A stretch of 33,447 nucleotides of DNA from positions 66,237-99,683 of the forward strand of contig JAPPFB010000018.1 of NCBI GenBank assembly GCA_028875225.1. The letters run 5' to 3'. This stretch comes from Chloroflexota bacterium. GTDB taxonomy: Bacteria; Chloroflexota; Dehalococcoidia; Bin125. The position numbers and the translations under genes are program-made. The notes beneath the pieces were generated by a model that was not told the origin of the DNA, searched no databases, and worked only from the letters and a program-made list of their open reading frames with translations. This document shows, one piece after another, positions 1-7,410 of this stretch (the stretch's first letter is position 1; each line of letters starts with the position of its first letter).

Positions 1-53
1 CCGAACACGTCGGCCACGCCGAGATGACCCGCCAGTGGCTCGACGCGCAGTGA
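1..53 (+). CDS. C-terminal end of an unknown gene (truncated by window edge)
   Basis: An open frame entering from the left edge (frame beginning at base 3) reads EHVGHAEMTRQWLDAQ and stops at TGA 51-53. Too little is visible to name a family. It matters because its stop codon overlaps a GTG at 50-52 (GTGA), the usual signature of translational coupling, so the downstream hexosaminidase is probably its operon partner. Confidence 0.45.
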   Translation, partial: EHVGHAEMTRQWLDAQ

Positions 54-1177
54 GGCCGTTACTCCTCGCCCTCGCCGGCATACTGACGATCACGGCAACC
101 CTCGCAGCCTGCTCGTCCGACGACGCCGATTCACTCTCGCTCGAAGACGCCGTCGGCCAGATGCTGCTGATCGGGTTCCGCGGCGAGATCCTGGATGACG
201 AGGTAGAGGCGCTTCTGAAAGAGATCGCGCCGGGCGCGGTCATCCTCTTCGACTACGACGGCCCCAGCGGCGGCGAGCAGGTCCGCAACGTCGTCTCGCC
301 GGAGCAACTCCAGGCGTTGACCGCCTCTCTGCAGGAAACATCTGAGCTGCCGCTACTGATCGCCATCGACGCCGAAGGCGGCTTCGTCAACCGGCTCAAG
401 GAGCAATACGGATTCGAGGTCCAGTTACCCAGTCACCTGACCCTGGGTGCAGGCACGCCGAGCCAGACCGCGTCACTGGCCGGAGCGTCGGCGCAACAGT
501 TGAGCGATCTCGGCATCAACTGGAACCTGGCGCCCGTCGTCGACGTCAACGTCTTCCCCGAGAGTCCGGCGATCGGCTACTGGGAGCGCTCGTTCAGCGA
601 TGACCCCGCCCTGGTCGCCGAACATGCCGCCGCATTCGCCCGCGCCCACCACGAACAGGGCGTCGTCTCCACGCTCAAGCACTTCCCCGGACACGGCAGC
701 GCGGTCGGCGATACCCATCTCGGCGTCACCGACGTGACCGATTCCTTCATCCGTGAAGCCGAACTCGCTCCGTACCGGACCTTGATCGAGGACGGCTACG
801 ACGACGTCGTCATGACCGCGCACGTCGTCAACCGCCATCTCGATCCGTCAGCCCGACCGGCCACCCTCTCACGTCCAATCGTCACCGACCTGCTGCGCGG
901 CGAGCTGGGTTTCGGCGGCGTGATTCTCTCCGACGACATGCAGATGGGCGCCATCCTCGAGGAGTACAGCCTGGAGACCGCGGCAATCGAGGCGATCAAG
1001 GCGGGCGTTGACGTGATCCTGATCGCCAACCAGAACACCTACGACATCGACCATGTCCGGCGGATCAAGGCTGCCATCATTGCGGCCGTCGAGCAGGGCG
1101 AGATCTCCAGACAACGGATCGACGAGTCGGTGGCGCGAATCCTCGCCCTCAAACGCAAGTACGGACTGATCGACTAA
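50..1177 (+). CDS. nagZ: Lipoprotein beta-N-acetylhexosaminidase, GH3 family (NagZ-like)
   Basis: A glycoside hydrolase family 3 enzyme of the NagZ type, which removes beta-linked N-acetylglucosamine from muropeptides during peptidoglycan recycling. Seen: the hallmark KHFPGHG at residues 210-216 followed by DTH (general acid/base His), IDAEGG near residue 106, and SDDMQMGAI near 295 carrying the catalytic Asp. The N-terminus is hydrophobic and ends in a lipobox (LAAC, Cys21), so the mature protein should be lipid-anchored outside the membrane. That differs from the cytosolic NagZ of Gram-negative bacteria and resembles Gram-positive forms. I chose GTG at 50 because it overlaps the upstream stop (GTGA). 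A GTG at 35 is also in frame and adds five residues. Length of about 375 residues is normal. No terminator is obvious downstream. Confidence 0.88.
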   Translation: MRPLLLALAGILTITATLAACSSDDADSLSLEDAVGQMLLIGFRGEILDDEVEALLKEIAPGAVILFDYDGPSGGEQVRNVVSPEQLQALTASLQETSELPLLIAIDAEGGFVNRLKEQYGFEVQLPSHLTLGAGTPSQTASLAGASAQQLSDLGINWNLAPVVDVNVFPESPAIGYWERSFSDDPALVAEHAAAFARAHHEQGVVSTLKHFPGHGSAVGDTHLGVTDVTDSFIREAELAPYRTLIEDGYDDVVMTAHVVNRHLDPSARPATLSRPIVTDLLRGELGFGGVILSDDMQMGAILEEYSLETAAIEAIKAGVDVILIANQNTYDIDHVRRIKAAIIAAVEQGEISRQRIDESVARILALKRKYGLID

Positions 1178-1376
1178 CGGCCGATTCGGCACGCAATCTG
1201 AGCTTGATGTCCCGGCAGCAGAGTGACCAACTCACAGAACTGTTGTCCGTATATCGTTATCCGTGAACGCGGATTGCTCGAAGGATCAGGAATGCAGATG
1301 TCGCGCACAGCTCCACTGACACCCCGGCCGCACACCAACACCCACAACCGAACCGAGGAATCCATCGGCCGACACA

Positions 1377-1577
1377 TCCCGCACAAATCCGACCAGAATC
1401 GAACAAATCCGAACAGGACCGAACAGCCGAACACGCGTCCGACTCCGTAGAAACCTGAAAAAACCCGAAAAGTGTTGAAACTCCGAAACCCACGATCTCC
1501 CGTAAAACACTGGAGATCGTGTCCCGCACCCGCCGTTTCCCCGCCCAGAAAAAAAGTTCACCGAAAACCCGAAACCG
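1377..1577 (-). repeat. Structured dispersed repeat, copy 1
   Basis: This fills most of the 500-base gap between nagZ and the first esterase. Read on the minus strand it matches 18203-18370 in the same order of blocks: TTTTCGGTGAACTTTTTTTC, a GGGGAAACG block, a hairpin, TTTTTTCAGGTTTCT, then a run of GTTCGG-type units. The hairpin is perfect here: CACGATCTCC (1491-1500) pairs with GGAGATCGTG (1512-1521). The GTTCGG-like units recur about every 10 bp over roughly 1382-1437, one per DNA turn. No credible protein is encoded. It could be a small RNA gene, a mobile palindromic element or a phased protein-binding region; the sequence does not decide. Confidence 0.6.
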
Positions 1578-1679
1578 GCCATCGATCGAACGTTCTGACG
1601 ACAACAACGCGTATCCTGTGCGCGTTGCGCTTTCGGGCGCGCCAGGACTGACCTCGACACACGTTGAAAGGTGTAAACC

Positions 1680-2606
1680 ATGCCCCCAACTCCTGAGACC
1701 CAGGGACTGCTCGCCATGCTCGAAGAGGCCGGCGGTCCGGATATCTCCGAACAGACGCCGGAGGAAGCACGGGCTGCGATCGCCAACTTCGCCGCCATGC
1801 AGGCCGGCGCGCCCGAGCCCGCTCGCGTCGAAAATCGCACCGTCCCCGGCCCGGCCGGCGAGATTCCCGTACGCGTCTACGCGTCTGCGGGCGACAATCT
1901 GCCCGTCGTGATGTACTTCCACGGCGGCGGCTGGGTGCTGGGCGACATCGACTCGCACGACGGCACCTGCAAGCAGCTGCTGGCAGAACTGGGCGAGGCC
2001 GCGGTGGTCTCCGTCCACTATCGGCTCGCGCCCGAGGACAAGTACCCGGCCGCCGCCGACGACTGCTACGCGGCCGCCGCCTGGGTCGCCGAGAACGGCG
2101 CCGAAATCGGCGTGGATGGTTCGCGCATGGCGGTCTGCGGCGATTCCGCCGGCGGCAACCTCTCGGCCGTCGTGTCGCAGATGGCGCGCGACAAGGGCGG
2201 CCCGGCGATCGCCGCGCAGGTGCTCCACGTGCCGGTCACGGACCACAACTACAGTTATCCGTCCTACACCGAGAACGCCGAGGGCATGCTCCTCACCCGC
2301 GCCTCGATGGTCTGGTTCTGGGACCACTACCTGCCCAGCGACGCGGCGGGCAAGGAAGCCTACGCTTCGCCGATGCAGGCGGACGATCTCTCCGGACTGC
2401 CGCCGGCCCTGATCCAGACCGCCGAGTACGATCCGCTGCGCGACGAAGGCGAGGCCTACGGCGCTGCCATCGAAGCGGCCGGCGGCGACGTCACCGTGCA
2501 CCGCTACGACGGCGTCGTCCACGACCCGTTCATGATGTTCGCGGTCATCCCCACCGGCATTGAATGCCTCAAGGAAGCCGCCGCCTACATCAACGAACGG
2601 ATCTGA
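1680..2606 (+). CDS. Alpha/beta hydrolase, HSL-family esterase (paralogue 1)
   Basis: A 308-residue carboxylesterase of the hormone-sensitive-lipase (bacterial family IV) group, hydrolysing short to medium esters; predicted cytosolic as no signal peptide is visible. Seen: oxyanion-hole motif HGGGW at 81-85, nucleophile elbow GDSAGGN with Ser156, acid Asp251 in EYDPLRDEG, and His281. The His context is HDPFMM rather than the usual HGF found in the downstream paralogue, which may alter the acyl pocket. The start ATG follows AAAGGTG at a good distance. It forms a tandem pair with the gene at 2722, separated by a GC-rich palindromic repeat. The actual substrate is not inferable. Confidence 0.9.
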   Translation: MPPTPETQGLLAMLEEAGGPDISEQTPEEARAAIANFAAMQAGAPEPARVENRTVPGPAGEIPVRVYASAGDNLPVVMYFHGGGWVLGDIDSHDGTCKQLLAELGEAAVVSVHYRLAPEDKYPAAADDCYAAAAWVAENGAEIGVDGSRMAVCGDSAGGNLSAVVSQMARDKGGPAIAAQVLHVPVTDHNYSYPSYTENAEGMLLTRASMVWFWDHYLPSDAAGKEAYASPMQADDLSGLPPALIQTAEYDPLRDEGEAYGAAIEAAGGDVTVHRYDGVVHDPFMMFAVIPTGIECLKEAAAYINERI

Positions 2607-2618
2607 CCAGAGCTTTCA

Positions 2619-2697
2619 GTCCCCGCTTCACGCGGGGACCCGCTCGGTCTCCCCCCGCGAAGCGGGGGGAGATGCCGAAGGCAGAGGGGGGCTCCCA
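2619..2697 (+). repeat. GC-rich palindromic unit, single (element A)
   Basis: Two consecutive perfect hairpins lie just after a stop codon: GTCCCCGC/GCGGGGAC (2619-2639, loop TTCAC) and CTCCCCCCGC/GCGGGGGGAG (2649-2671, loop GAA). They are followed by the mini-hairpin TGCC-GAA-GGCA (2673-2683) and GAGGGGGGCTCCC. The second hairpin plus tail has the same architecture as the units at 3660-3788 and those bounding the DUF559 gene at 24 kb. It could also attenuate transcription between the two esterase genes. Confidence 0.7.
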
Positions 2698-2721
2698 CCC
2701 ACCCACCGAAAGGAGCTGACC

Positions 2722-3654
2722 ATGCCCGTCACCGCTGAAACCCAGGCAATCCTCGACATGCGAGCCGGCGCCACGCCGTTCAACGAGATGTCTCCGCAGG
2801 ATGCTCGCGAAGCCATGGCGGCCCTGCGTCCGCAGGGCGAACCCGAACCTGTCGCCCAGGTCCACGACATGGTCATCCCCGGCCCGGCCGGCGACATCCC
2901 GGCGCGTGGATATCTGCCCACCGACGACCCGCGCGAGCTGCCCACCGTGGTCTACTTTCACGGCGGCGGCTGGGTGATTGGCGACCTCGACTCACATGAC
3001 GCCGTCTGCCGCGCCCTCGCCAATCGGGTGCCGACCAGCGTCCTCTCGGTCGACTACCGTCTCGCGCCCGAGGCGACCTACCCCGCGGCGGCCGACGACT
3101 GCTACGCGGCGCTCGAGTGGATCACGGGCATGTACGCCCAGCAGGGTGGGCCCAGCGACCAGATCGCGGTCGCCGGCGACTCCGCCGGCGGCAACCTGGC
3201 CGCGGTGGTCTCACAGATGGCCCGCGACCGTGGCGGCCCCCAAATTGCGGCGCAGATTCTGATCTATCCGGTCACCGACTTCAACTTCGACACCGAGTCG
3301 TACAAGGTCAATGGCGGCGGAGAGTACGGGCTCTCCGAAGCTGGCATGCGCTGGTTCTGGAACCTCTACCTCAACGACGACTCCGAGGGTGCGCAGCCGT
3401 ATGCGTCGCCGCTCCGGGCGGAGGATCTGTCGAACCTGCCCAGGGCGCTGACGATCACGGCCGAGTACGACTCACTCCGCGACGAAGGCGAGGCCTACGC
3501 CGCCGCCCTCAGCGCCGCCGGCAACCAGTCAAGTTGCACCCGCTACGACGGCGTCATCCACGGCTTCGTCGGCGCATTCCAGGCTGTCCCCGAAGGCAAC
3601 CAGGCCCTCGACCAGATCGCCGCCGAACTCCGTTCCGCCTTCGGCCGGGAGTGA
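2722..3654 (+). CDS. Alpha/beta hydrolase, HSL-family esterase (paralogue 2)
   Basis: A 310-residue HSL-type esterase and close paralogue of the preceding gene, sharing nearly the same block order. Seen: HGGGW at 80-84, GDSAGGN with Ser154, Asp250 in AEYDSLRDEG, and His280 in the canonical VIHGF context. The frame is open back to 2560, but the ATG at 2722 is preceded by AAAGGAG at ideal spacing and aligns with the paralogue's N-terminus (MPVTAETQ versus MPPTPETQ), so I start there. The upstream in-frame stretch is only translated repeat DNA. Intracellular, no signal peptide. The tandem arrangement suggests duplication followed by divergence of specificity. Confidence 0.91.
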   Translation: MPVTAETQAILDMRAGATPFNEMSPQDAREAMAALRPQGEPEPVAQVHDMVIPGPAGDIPARGYLPTDDPRELPTVVYFHGGGWVIGDLDSHDAVCRALANRVPTSVLSVDYRLAPEATYPAAADDCYAALEWITGMYAQQGGPSDQIAVAGDSAGGNLAAVVSQMARDRGGPQIAAQILIYPVTDFNFDTESYKVNGGGEYGLSEAGMRWFWNLYLNDDSEGAQPYASPLRAEDLSNLPRALTITAEYDSLRDEGEAYAAALSAAGNQSSCTRYDGVIHGFVGAFQAVPEGNQALDQIAAELRSAFGRE

Positions 3655-3659
3655 CAGAG

Positions 3660-3788
3660 AGCTCCCCCTCTGGGGGAGCTGTCCCGAAGGGACTGAGGGG
3701 GCTCCGGGAGCGGCAACGCAGGCATTGCCCGACAACGGAGCGGAGAGCCCCCTCCGCCGCTTCGCGGCACCTCCCCCAGGGGGGAGGT
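3660..3788. repeat. Inverted pair of GC-rich palindromic units (element B)
   Basis: A non-coding element of about 129 bp whose two ends are inverted copies of one design. Left: AGCTCCCCC/GGGGGAGCT hairpin (3660-3680), GTCCC-GAA-GGGAC hairpin (3681-3693), then TGAGGGGGCTC. Right, on the other strand: ACCTCCCCC/GGGGGAGGT (3769-3788), GCCGC-TTC-GCGGC (3756-3768), then GGAGGGGGCTC. About 40 bp lie between. It has the same outside-in order as the repeats bounding the DUF559 gene at 24 kb, but with no gene inside, as expected of a MITE-like derivative. It sits between convergent genes and could also act as a terminator. Confidence 0.7.
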
Positions 3789-3797
3789 CTCAATGCG

Positions 3798-4175
3798 CTA
3801 GCCGCCGGGCATCTGCTTCTGGAACGAGGCCATGTCGAAGTAGTCGCGCCAGCGCGCGATTTTGCCGTCGCGGATCTCGAAGACGCCGCAGACCTGCACC
3901 GCGACCTCGGTGCCGCCCATGTCGAAGCGGTCGATCCGCTCGTTCAGGACCACGTCGCCGTTGACTGCGGAGTGCAGCACTTCCCAGCCCTTCGACGTCA
4001 TCTGCGAGACGCCGGCCAGGGCCGCAGTGACTGCCTCGATCCCTTCTGCGGGAGCCATCGGCATGTTGTGATAGACCGCATCGTCGGTGAAGTAGGTCGC
4101 CAACTGGTCGGCGTCCGGATGCTCGGCGTCAAACTCGGCCATGAATGCGTTGACAATCGCTTCGGCTTCGGACAT
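3798..4175 (-). CDS. Limonene-1,2-epoxide hydrolase-like protein (SnoaL/NTF2 fold)
   Basis: A 125-residue NTF2-fold protein. The limonene-epoxide-hydrolase (LEH) family adds water to epoxides using a Tyr/Asn/Asp-held water and an Asp-Arg-Asp set. Matching positions are visible: Y35 and N37 in VYHNMP, R80 and D82 in NERIDRF, and Asp in WRDYFD (111/114), with spacing close to the known enzyme as I recall it. The family also contains non-enzymatic SnoaL-like proteins, so activity is an inference from those residues. It is transcribed divergently from the DUF899 gene across a 108-base promoter region. A second, unrelated epoxide hydrolase lies at 32301, so epoxides may recur as intermediates here. 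Confidence 0.72.
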   Translation of the reverse strand: MSEAEAIVNAFMAEFDAEHPDADQLATYFTDDAVYHNMPMAPAEGIEAVTAALAGVSQMTSKGWEVLHSAVNGDVVLNERIDRFDMGGTEVAVQVCGVFEIRDGKIARWRDYFDMASFQKQMPGG

Positions 4176-4243
4176 AAGTGATTCCTCTCTTCGTCAGTTG
4201 GGCGCGTGCGCAGTGTAGAAGGTCGATTCGAGGTATCTTTGTC

Positions 4244-4259
4244 ACGTCCGCACGGACGT
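4244..4259. promoter_or_regulatory. Palindrome in divergent promoter region
   Basis: ACGTCCG-CA-CGGACGT is a perfect 7-bp inverted repeat with a 2-base centre, between the divergent LEH-like and DUF899 genes. It lies just downstream of a TATCTT hexamer (4233-4238) that could be a -10 box for the DUF899 gene. The size suits a dimeric repressor site. Confidence 0.4.
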
Positions 4260-4283
4260 TCGTCATGATCAAGGGGCCGCAAG

Positions 4284-5021
4284 ATGCCGAGGCAACCAGT
4301 CGTATCGCACCAGGAATGGACCGACGCTCGGCGAGAACTGTTGCGCCGCGAGAAGGAGTTCACCCGTCTCCGCGATGAGCTGGCCGCGGCGCGACGCGAT
4401 CTGCCCTGGGAGCGGGTCGAGCAGGAGTACGTGTTCGCCGGTCCGAACGGGCCGGAGTCGCTGTCCGACCTATTCGGCGACGCCGACCAGTTGATCATCT
4501 ACCACTTCATGTTCGATCCCGAGTGGGACGAGGGGTGCGTCGCTTGCTCGTTTACGGCCGACCACTTTGATCCAATCAGGGTGCACATGGAGCAGCGCAA
4601 CGCCGCGTTCGCCGTGGTGTCGAGAGCGCCGTTGGAGAAGCTGCAGGCCTACCGGCAGCGCATGGGGTGGGAGTTCAAGTGGCTCTCCGCGCACGACAAC
4701 ACATTCAACTTCGACTTCCAGGTGTCGTTCCCCGAAGATCGCAAAGACCTCGATCCGCTGGAGTACAACTACGCCGAGCGCAACCCGTTCGAGGGCGGCG
4801 AGGCGCCGGGTCTGTCGGTCTTCTACCGGGACGACTCAGGAGACATCTTCCACACCTACTCGACCTACGCGCGAGGCCTGGAAGACTTTCTCGGAACGTA
4901 CCGGTTCCTGGACGTGCTGCCCGACGGCCGCGACGAGGACGGTCTGCCCTGGACCATGGCCTGGCTCCAGCGCCATGACCAATACGGCGCCGGTCTCGTC
5001 GAGATTGAGGGAATCGAGTAG
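4284..5021 (+). CDS. DUF899 family thioredoxin-like protein
   Basis: A 245-residue member of the DUF899 family, thioredoxin-fold proteins of uncertain function sometimes described as dithiol-disulfide oxidoreductase-like. Seen: the family core HFMFDPEWDEGCVACSF with a CxxC pair at Cys85/Cys88, and the later HDNTFNFDF and GLSVFYRD segments. The N-terminal 45 residues are charged and helical. AAGGGG precedes the ATG. It ends 12 bases from the convergent LLM gene. No partner clarifies its role; redox maintenance or a specialised reductase would both fit. Confidence 0.85.
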   Translation: MPRQPVVSHQEWTDARRELLRREKEFTRLRDELAAARRDLPWERVEQEYVFAGPNGPESLSDLFGDADQLIIYHFMFDPEWDEGCVACSFTADHFDPIRVHMEQRNAAFAVVSRAPLEKLQAYRQRMGWEFKWLSAHDNTFNFDFQVSFPEDRKDLDPLEYNYAERNPFEGGEAPGLSVFYRDDSGDIFHTYSTYARGLEDFLGTYRFLDVLPDGRDEDGLPWTMAWLQRHDQYGAGLVEIEGIE

Positions 5022-5033
5022 CGCCCACCAACA

Positions 5034-6092
5034 CTAGGCGCCCGACGACTCCTTCGCCAGCTCGGCCATCAGCTCCATTGCTTCGGGCTGATTCGTCCTG
5101 ACCGTGAGGCCAGTGATGTAGCTGTCGGCCCAGGCCTGGTAGCGCTCTCGGATTCGCTCCGGCGGTCCAAGCAGCGCCTGCTCGTCGAGGAACTCCTCCG
5201 GCACCTCCTCGATCGCCTCGGCCTTGCGCCCGGCGAGATACAGCTCCTGGATCCGTTCGGCGGCGTCGCCGTAGCCGCGTCGAATCATCGACATCTTGTG
5301 GAAGTTCACAGATCGAGCGCCCATCCCGCCGACGTACAACGCCACGTTCGGCTTCATCTTGCGGAACGCGTCGCGGAGGTCGTCGGTGATCTCGACCTCG
5401 GCCGACGATTGCACTTCGAAGTCGGGCCACCACTTCGGCGAACCCGACTTCGCCTCGGAGCGCTTGAATCCCTCCTCGACCCAGGGCTCGAACAGGTCAG
5501 CGTTGTACGGCGTGAGGCCGAGCGGCAGCCAGCCGTCGGCGACCTCGCCCGTCATGCGCACGTTCATCTCGGTGCCGGTGCCCAGCCAGATCGGGATGTT
5601 GGGGTTCATGTGCAGGATCGACTTGAGCGGCTTGGCCAGTCCGGCGCTGCCGGGTCCCTCGTACGGCAAGGAAATCTCCTTGCCGTCGTGCACCACTGGC
5701 TCCTCGCGGGCGAGAATCTTGCGGATGATCGCCACGTAGTCGCGGATCCGCGTGTTGGGCTTGCCCCACGGCTCGCCATACCAACCCTCGACGATCTGCG
5801 GACCGGACACGCCGATTCCGAGGATCACGCGATCGCCTCCGGCCAATGCGTCGATCGTCGCTGCCGTCATTGCTGCATTGGCGGCGGTCCGACCGGCGAG
5901 CTGAATCACGCCCGTGCCGAGCCGAATGCGCTCCGTGACCGCTGCCAGGTAGGCCAGTGGCGAGAACGCGTCAGAGCCGTACGCCTCGGCCGTCCAGACC
6001 GAGTCGTAGCCCAACTCCTCCGCCTTGCGGACGAGGTCCACGGGAAGCGACATGTACGCGCCCGAGTAGCCAAGAGACAATCCGAGTTTCAT
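5034..6092 (-). CDS. LLM-class F420-dependent oxidoreductase
   Basis: A 352-residue luciferase-like TIM-barrel oxidoreductase of the F420-type subgroup. These enzymes transfer hydride between deazaflavin and small organic substrates. Seen: N-terminal beta strand MKLGLSLGYS, AEELGYDSVWTAEAYGSDAFSP, TERIRLGTGV, and GVSGPQIVEGWYG after the RVILGIG strand, all typical of the F420 branch. Cytosolic. It is the last gene of a minus-strand operon (SDR, M20, VOC, VOC, LLM) and lies 23 bases after the VOC gene, with AGAGAGGA as ribosome-binding site. Cofactor assignment is by family resemblance, not by a decisive residue. Confidence 0.88.
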   Translation of the reverse strand: MKLGLSLGYSGAYMSLPVDLVRKAEELGYDSVWTAEAYGSDAFSPLAYLAAVTERIRLGTGVIQLAGRTAANAAMTAATIDALAGGDRVILGIGVSGPQIVEGWYGEPWGKPNTRIRDYVAIIRKILAREEPVVHDGKEISLPYEGPGSAGLAKPLKSILHMNPNIPIWLGTGTEMNVRMTGEVADGWLPLGLTPYNADLFEPWVEEGFKRSEAKSGSPKWWPDFEVQSSAEVEITDDLRDAFRKMKPNVALYVGGMGARSVNFHKMSMIRRGYGDAAERIQELYLAGRKAEAIEEVPEEFLDEQALLGPPERIRERYQAWADSYITGLTVRTNQPEAMELMAELAKESSGA

Positions 6093-6115
6093 TGTTCGTT
6101 CCTCTCTGCCGCGCG

Positions 6116-6745
6116 TCAGCGCAGCGTGATTGATCCGCTTGGTCCCTCGATCACCGCCACCAGAGCGGGCACGGGACCTTCGCGAAGTTCAAGCTCGACG
6201 CCAAGTGCCTCGTGCGCGCGACGCACTGCGACGACGTCAGGGTGCTCGCCGTGCCATGACGCGAGATGCGCGCCCTTCACCGCCGTCGTCGACGGATGAC
6301 GCGCATCGCCCCAGTCGATCAGGAATGGCATCAGCCCTCCCAGTAGCGGCGGCCAGATCGTCCGCGTCAGGCGCCAGTCGAGACGCGTCCCGTCGGCCAG
6401 CACGCGGCCCAGCGGCTGAACCTCGCCGATGTCGTAACCGGCCGCCTTCGCGGACGCCACTCGCTCGACGATCTGCGCCCCAGCCTTGCAGCACCAGTGA
6501 GGGACATGTGCGCCCCTGTCCCCGAAGTCGTGCATGCCGAAGGGCAGTGGCCCCTCGTGGTCGGCCTGATCCGGGTCTGGCCCAATGATCTCCAGGTAGG
6601 CGTCGTCTTGCAACGCGAGCAGATGGTTGTAGACGCCGCGACCGGGGAAGTGCCCCCCGAGTTCGGGCCGTAGCCCGATCGCGGCCTCAATCTCGGCGAC
6701 CGAGGCCTGCACGTCAGGCGTGGCGAGAACGATGTGATCGAGCAT
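6116..6745 (-). CDS. Glyoxalase-like VOC family protein (copy 2 of tandem)
   Basis: A 209-residue protein with the Glyoxalase_3-like VOC arrangement: MLDHIVLATPDV at the start, YNHLLALQDDAYLEIIGPDP in the first repeat, and a second half containing LIDWGDARHPS. The neighbouring gene at 6773 is the same protein with moderate divergence. VOC proteins bind metal and catalyse isomerisations, ring cleavage or thiol additions; a specific reaction cannot be assigned. It sits in the operon 27 bases after its paralogue and 23 bases before the LLM gene. GGGAAGA precedes the start. Confidence 0.82.
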   Translation of the reverse strand: MLDHIVLATPDVQASVAEIEAAIGLRPELGGHFPGRGVYNHLLALQDDAYLEIIGPDPDQADHEGPLPFGMHDFGDRGAHVPHWCCKAGAQIVERVASAKAAGYDIGEVQPLGRVLADGTRLDWRLTRTIWPPLLGGLMPFLIDWGDARHPSTTAVKGAHLASWHGEHPDVVAVRRAHEALGVELELREGPVPALVAVIEGPSGSITLR

Positions 6746-6772
6746 GACGGTTCTTCCCGCGCCTTCTAACGA

Positions 6773-7399
6773 CTAGCGATAGGTGATTGAGCCTTCGGGT
6801 CCCTGGAAGGTGGCGACCAGGGCCGGTTCGCTGGCTTCCCGCAGTTCGATCTCGATACCCAATACGCGATGCGCCGCACGCACGGCGTCGAGATCGGGAT
6901 GCTCACCATGCCAGGATGCGAGCGTCACGCCCTGGACCGCCGTGGTTGATGGATGCGTCGCGTCGCCCCAGTCGATCAGGAAGGGGATCAGTCCGCCGAG
7001 ATGCGGAGGCCATTCACCGATCGTGAGCCGCCAGTCGAGGCGTCCACCGTCAGGCAGATCTCGCCCGAGTGGGACGACGTCACCGAGGTCGTAGCCGGCG
7101 CTCCTGGCCGCTTCGGCGAGTTCGTCGATCCGCTCATTGCCTTTCCAACACCAGTGTGGGATGTGCGCGCCACGTCCCGACTCCGGGTCCAGGCCGAAGG
7201 GCATTGAGCCTCCGCCCGAGTGCTCGGGATCAGGCCCGATGATCTCCAGGTAGGCGCCGTCCTGCAGCGCCAGCAGGTGGTTGTAGGCGCCCATCTGGGT
7301 GAAGCGGCCGCCGAGCTCGGCCCGAACGCCTGTCGCCTCGGCGATCTCATCGACCGTGGCCTGCACGTCAGGCGTTGCGAGCACGATGTGATCGAGCAT
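6773..7399 (-). CDS. Glyoxalase-like VOC family protein (copy 1 of tandem)
   Basis: A 208-residue VOC/Glyoxalase_3-like protein, a tandem paralogue of the gene at 6116. Both begin MLDHIVLATPDVQA and keep AYLEIIGPDP, GAH(I/V)PHWC, GDATHPS/GDARHPS and GSIT. The conserved PHWC near the middle and the paired His residues are plausible metal or substrate ligands, but I cannot map them with certainty. It starts 11 bases after the M20 gene with GAGGAG as ribosome-binding site, so it is cotranscribed. Confidence 0.82.
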   Translation of the reverse strand: MLDHIVLATPDVQATVDEIAEATGVRAELGGRFTQMGAYNHLLALQDGAYLEIIGPDPEHSGGGSMPFGLDPESGRGAHIPHWCWKGNERIDELAEAARSAGYDLGDVVPLGRDLPDGGRLDWRLTIGEWPPHLGGLIPFLIDWGDATHPSTTAVQGVTLASWHGEHPDLDAVRAAHRVLGIEIELREASEPALVATFQGPEGSITYR

Positions 7400-7410
7400 C
7401 GTCTTTCTCC

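Noticed and set aside
1174-1450. Small open frames in the gap before the first esterase
   Set aside because: Their residues come from the phased GTTCGG repeats; no ribosome-binding site and no conserved-looking sequence.
1257-2522. 421-residue open frame on the minus strand
   Set aside because: It is the antisense of the esterase gene and the dispersed repeat, with low-complexity composition and no motif.
3117-4181. 354-residue plus-strand frame spanning esterase 2, element B and the LEH-like gene
   Set aside because: It crosses repeat DNA and antisense of a real gene and has shadow composition.
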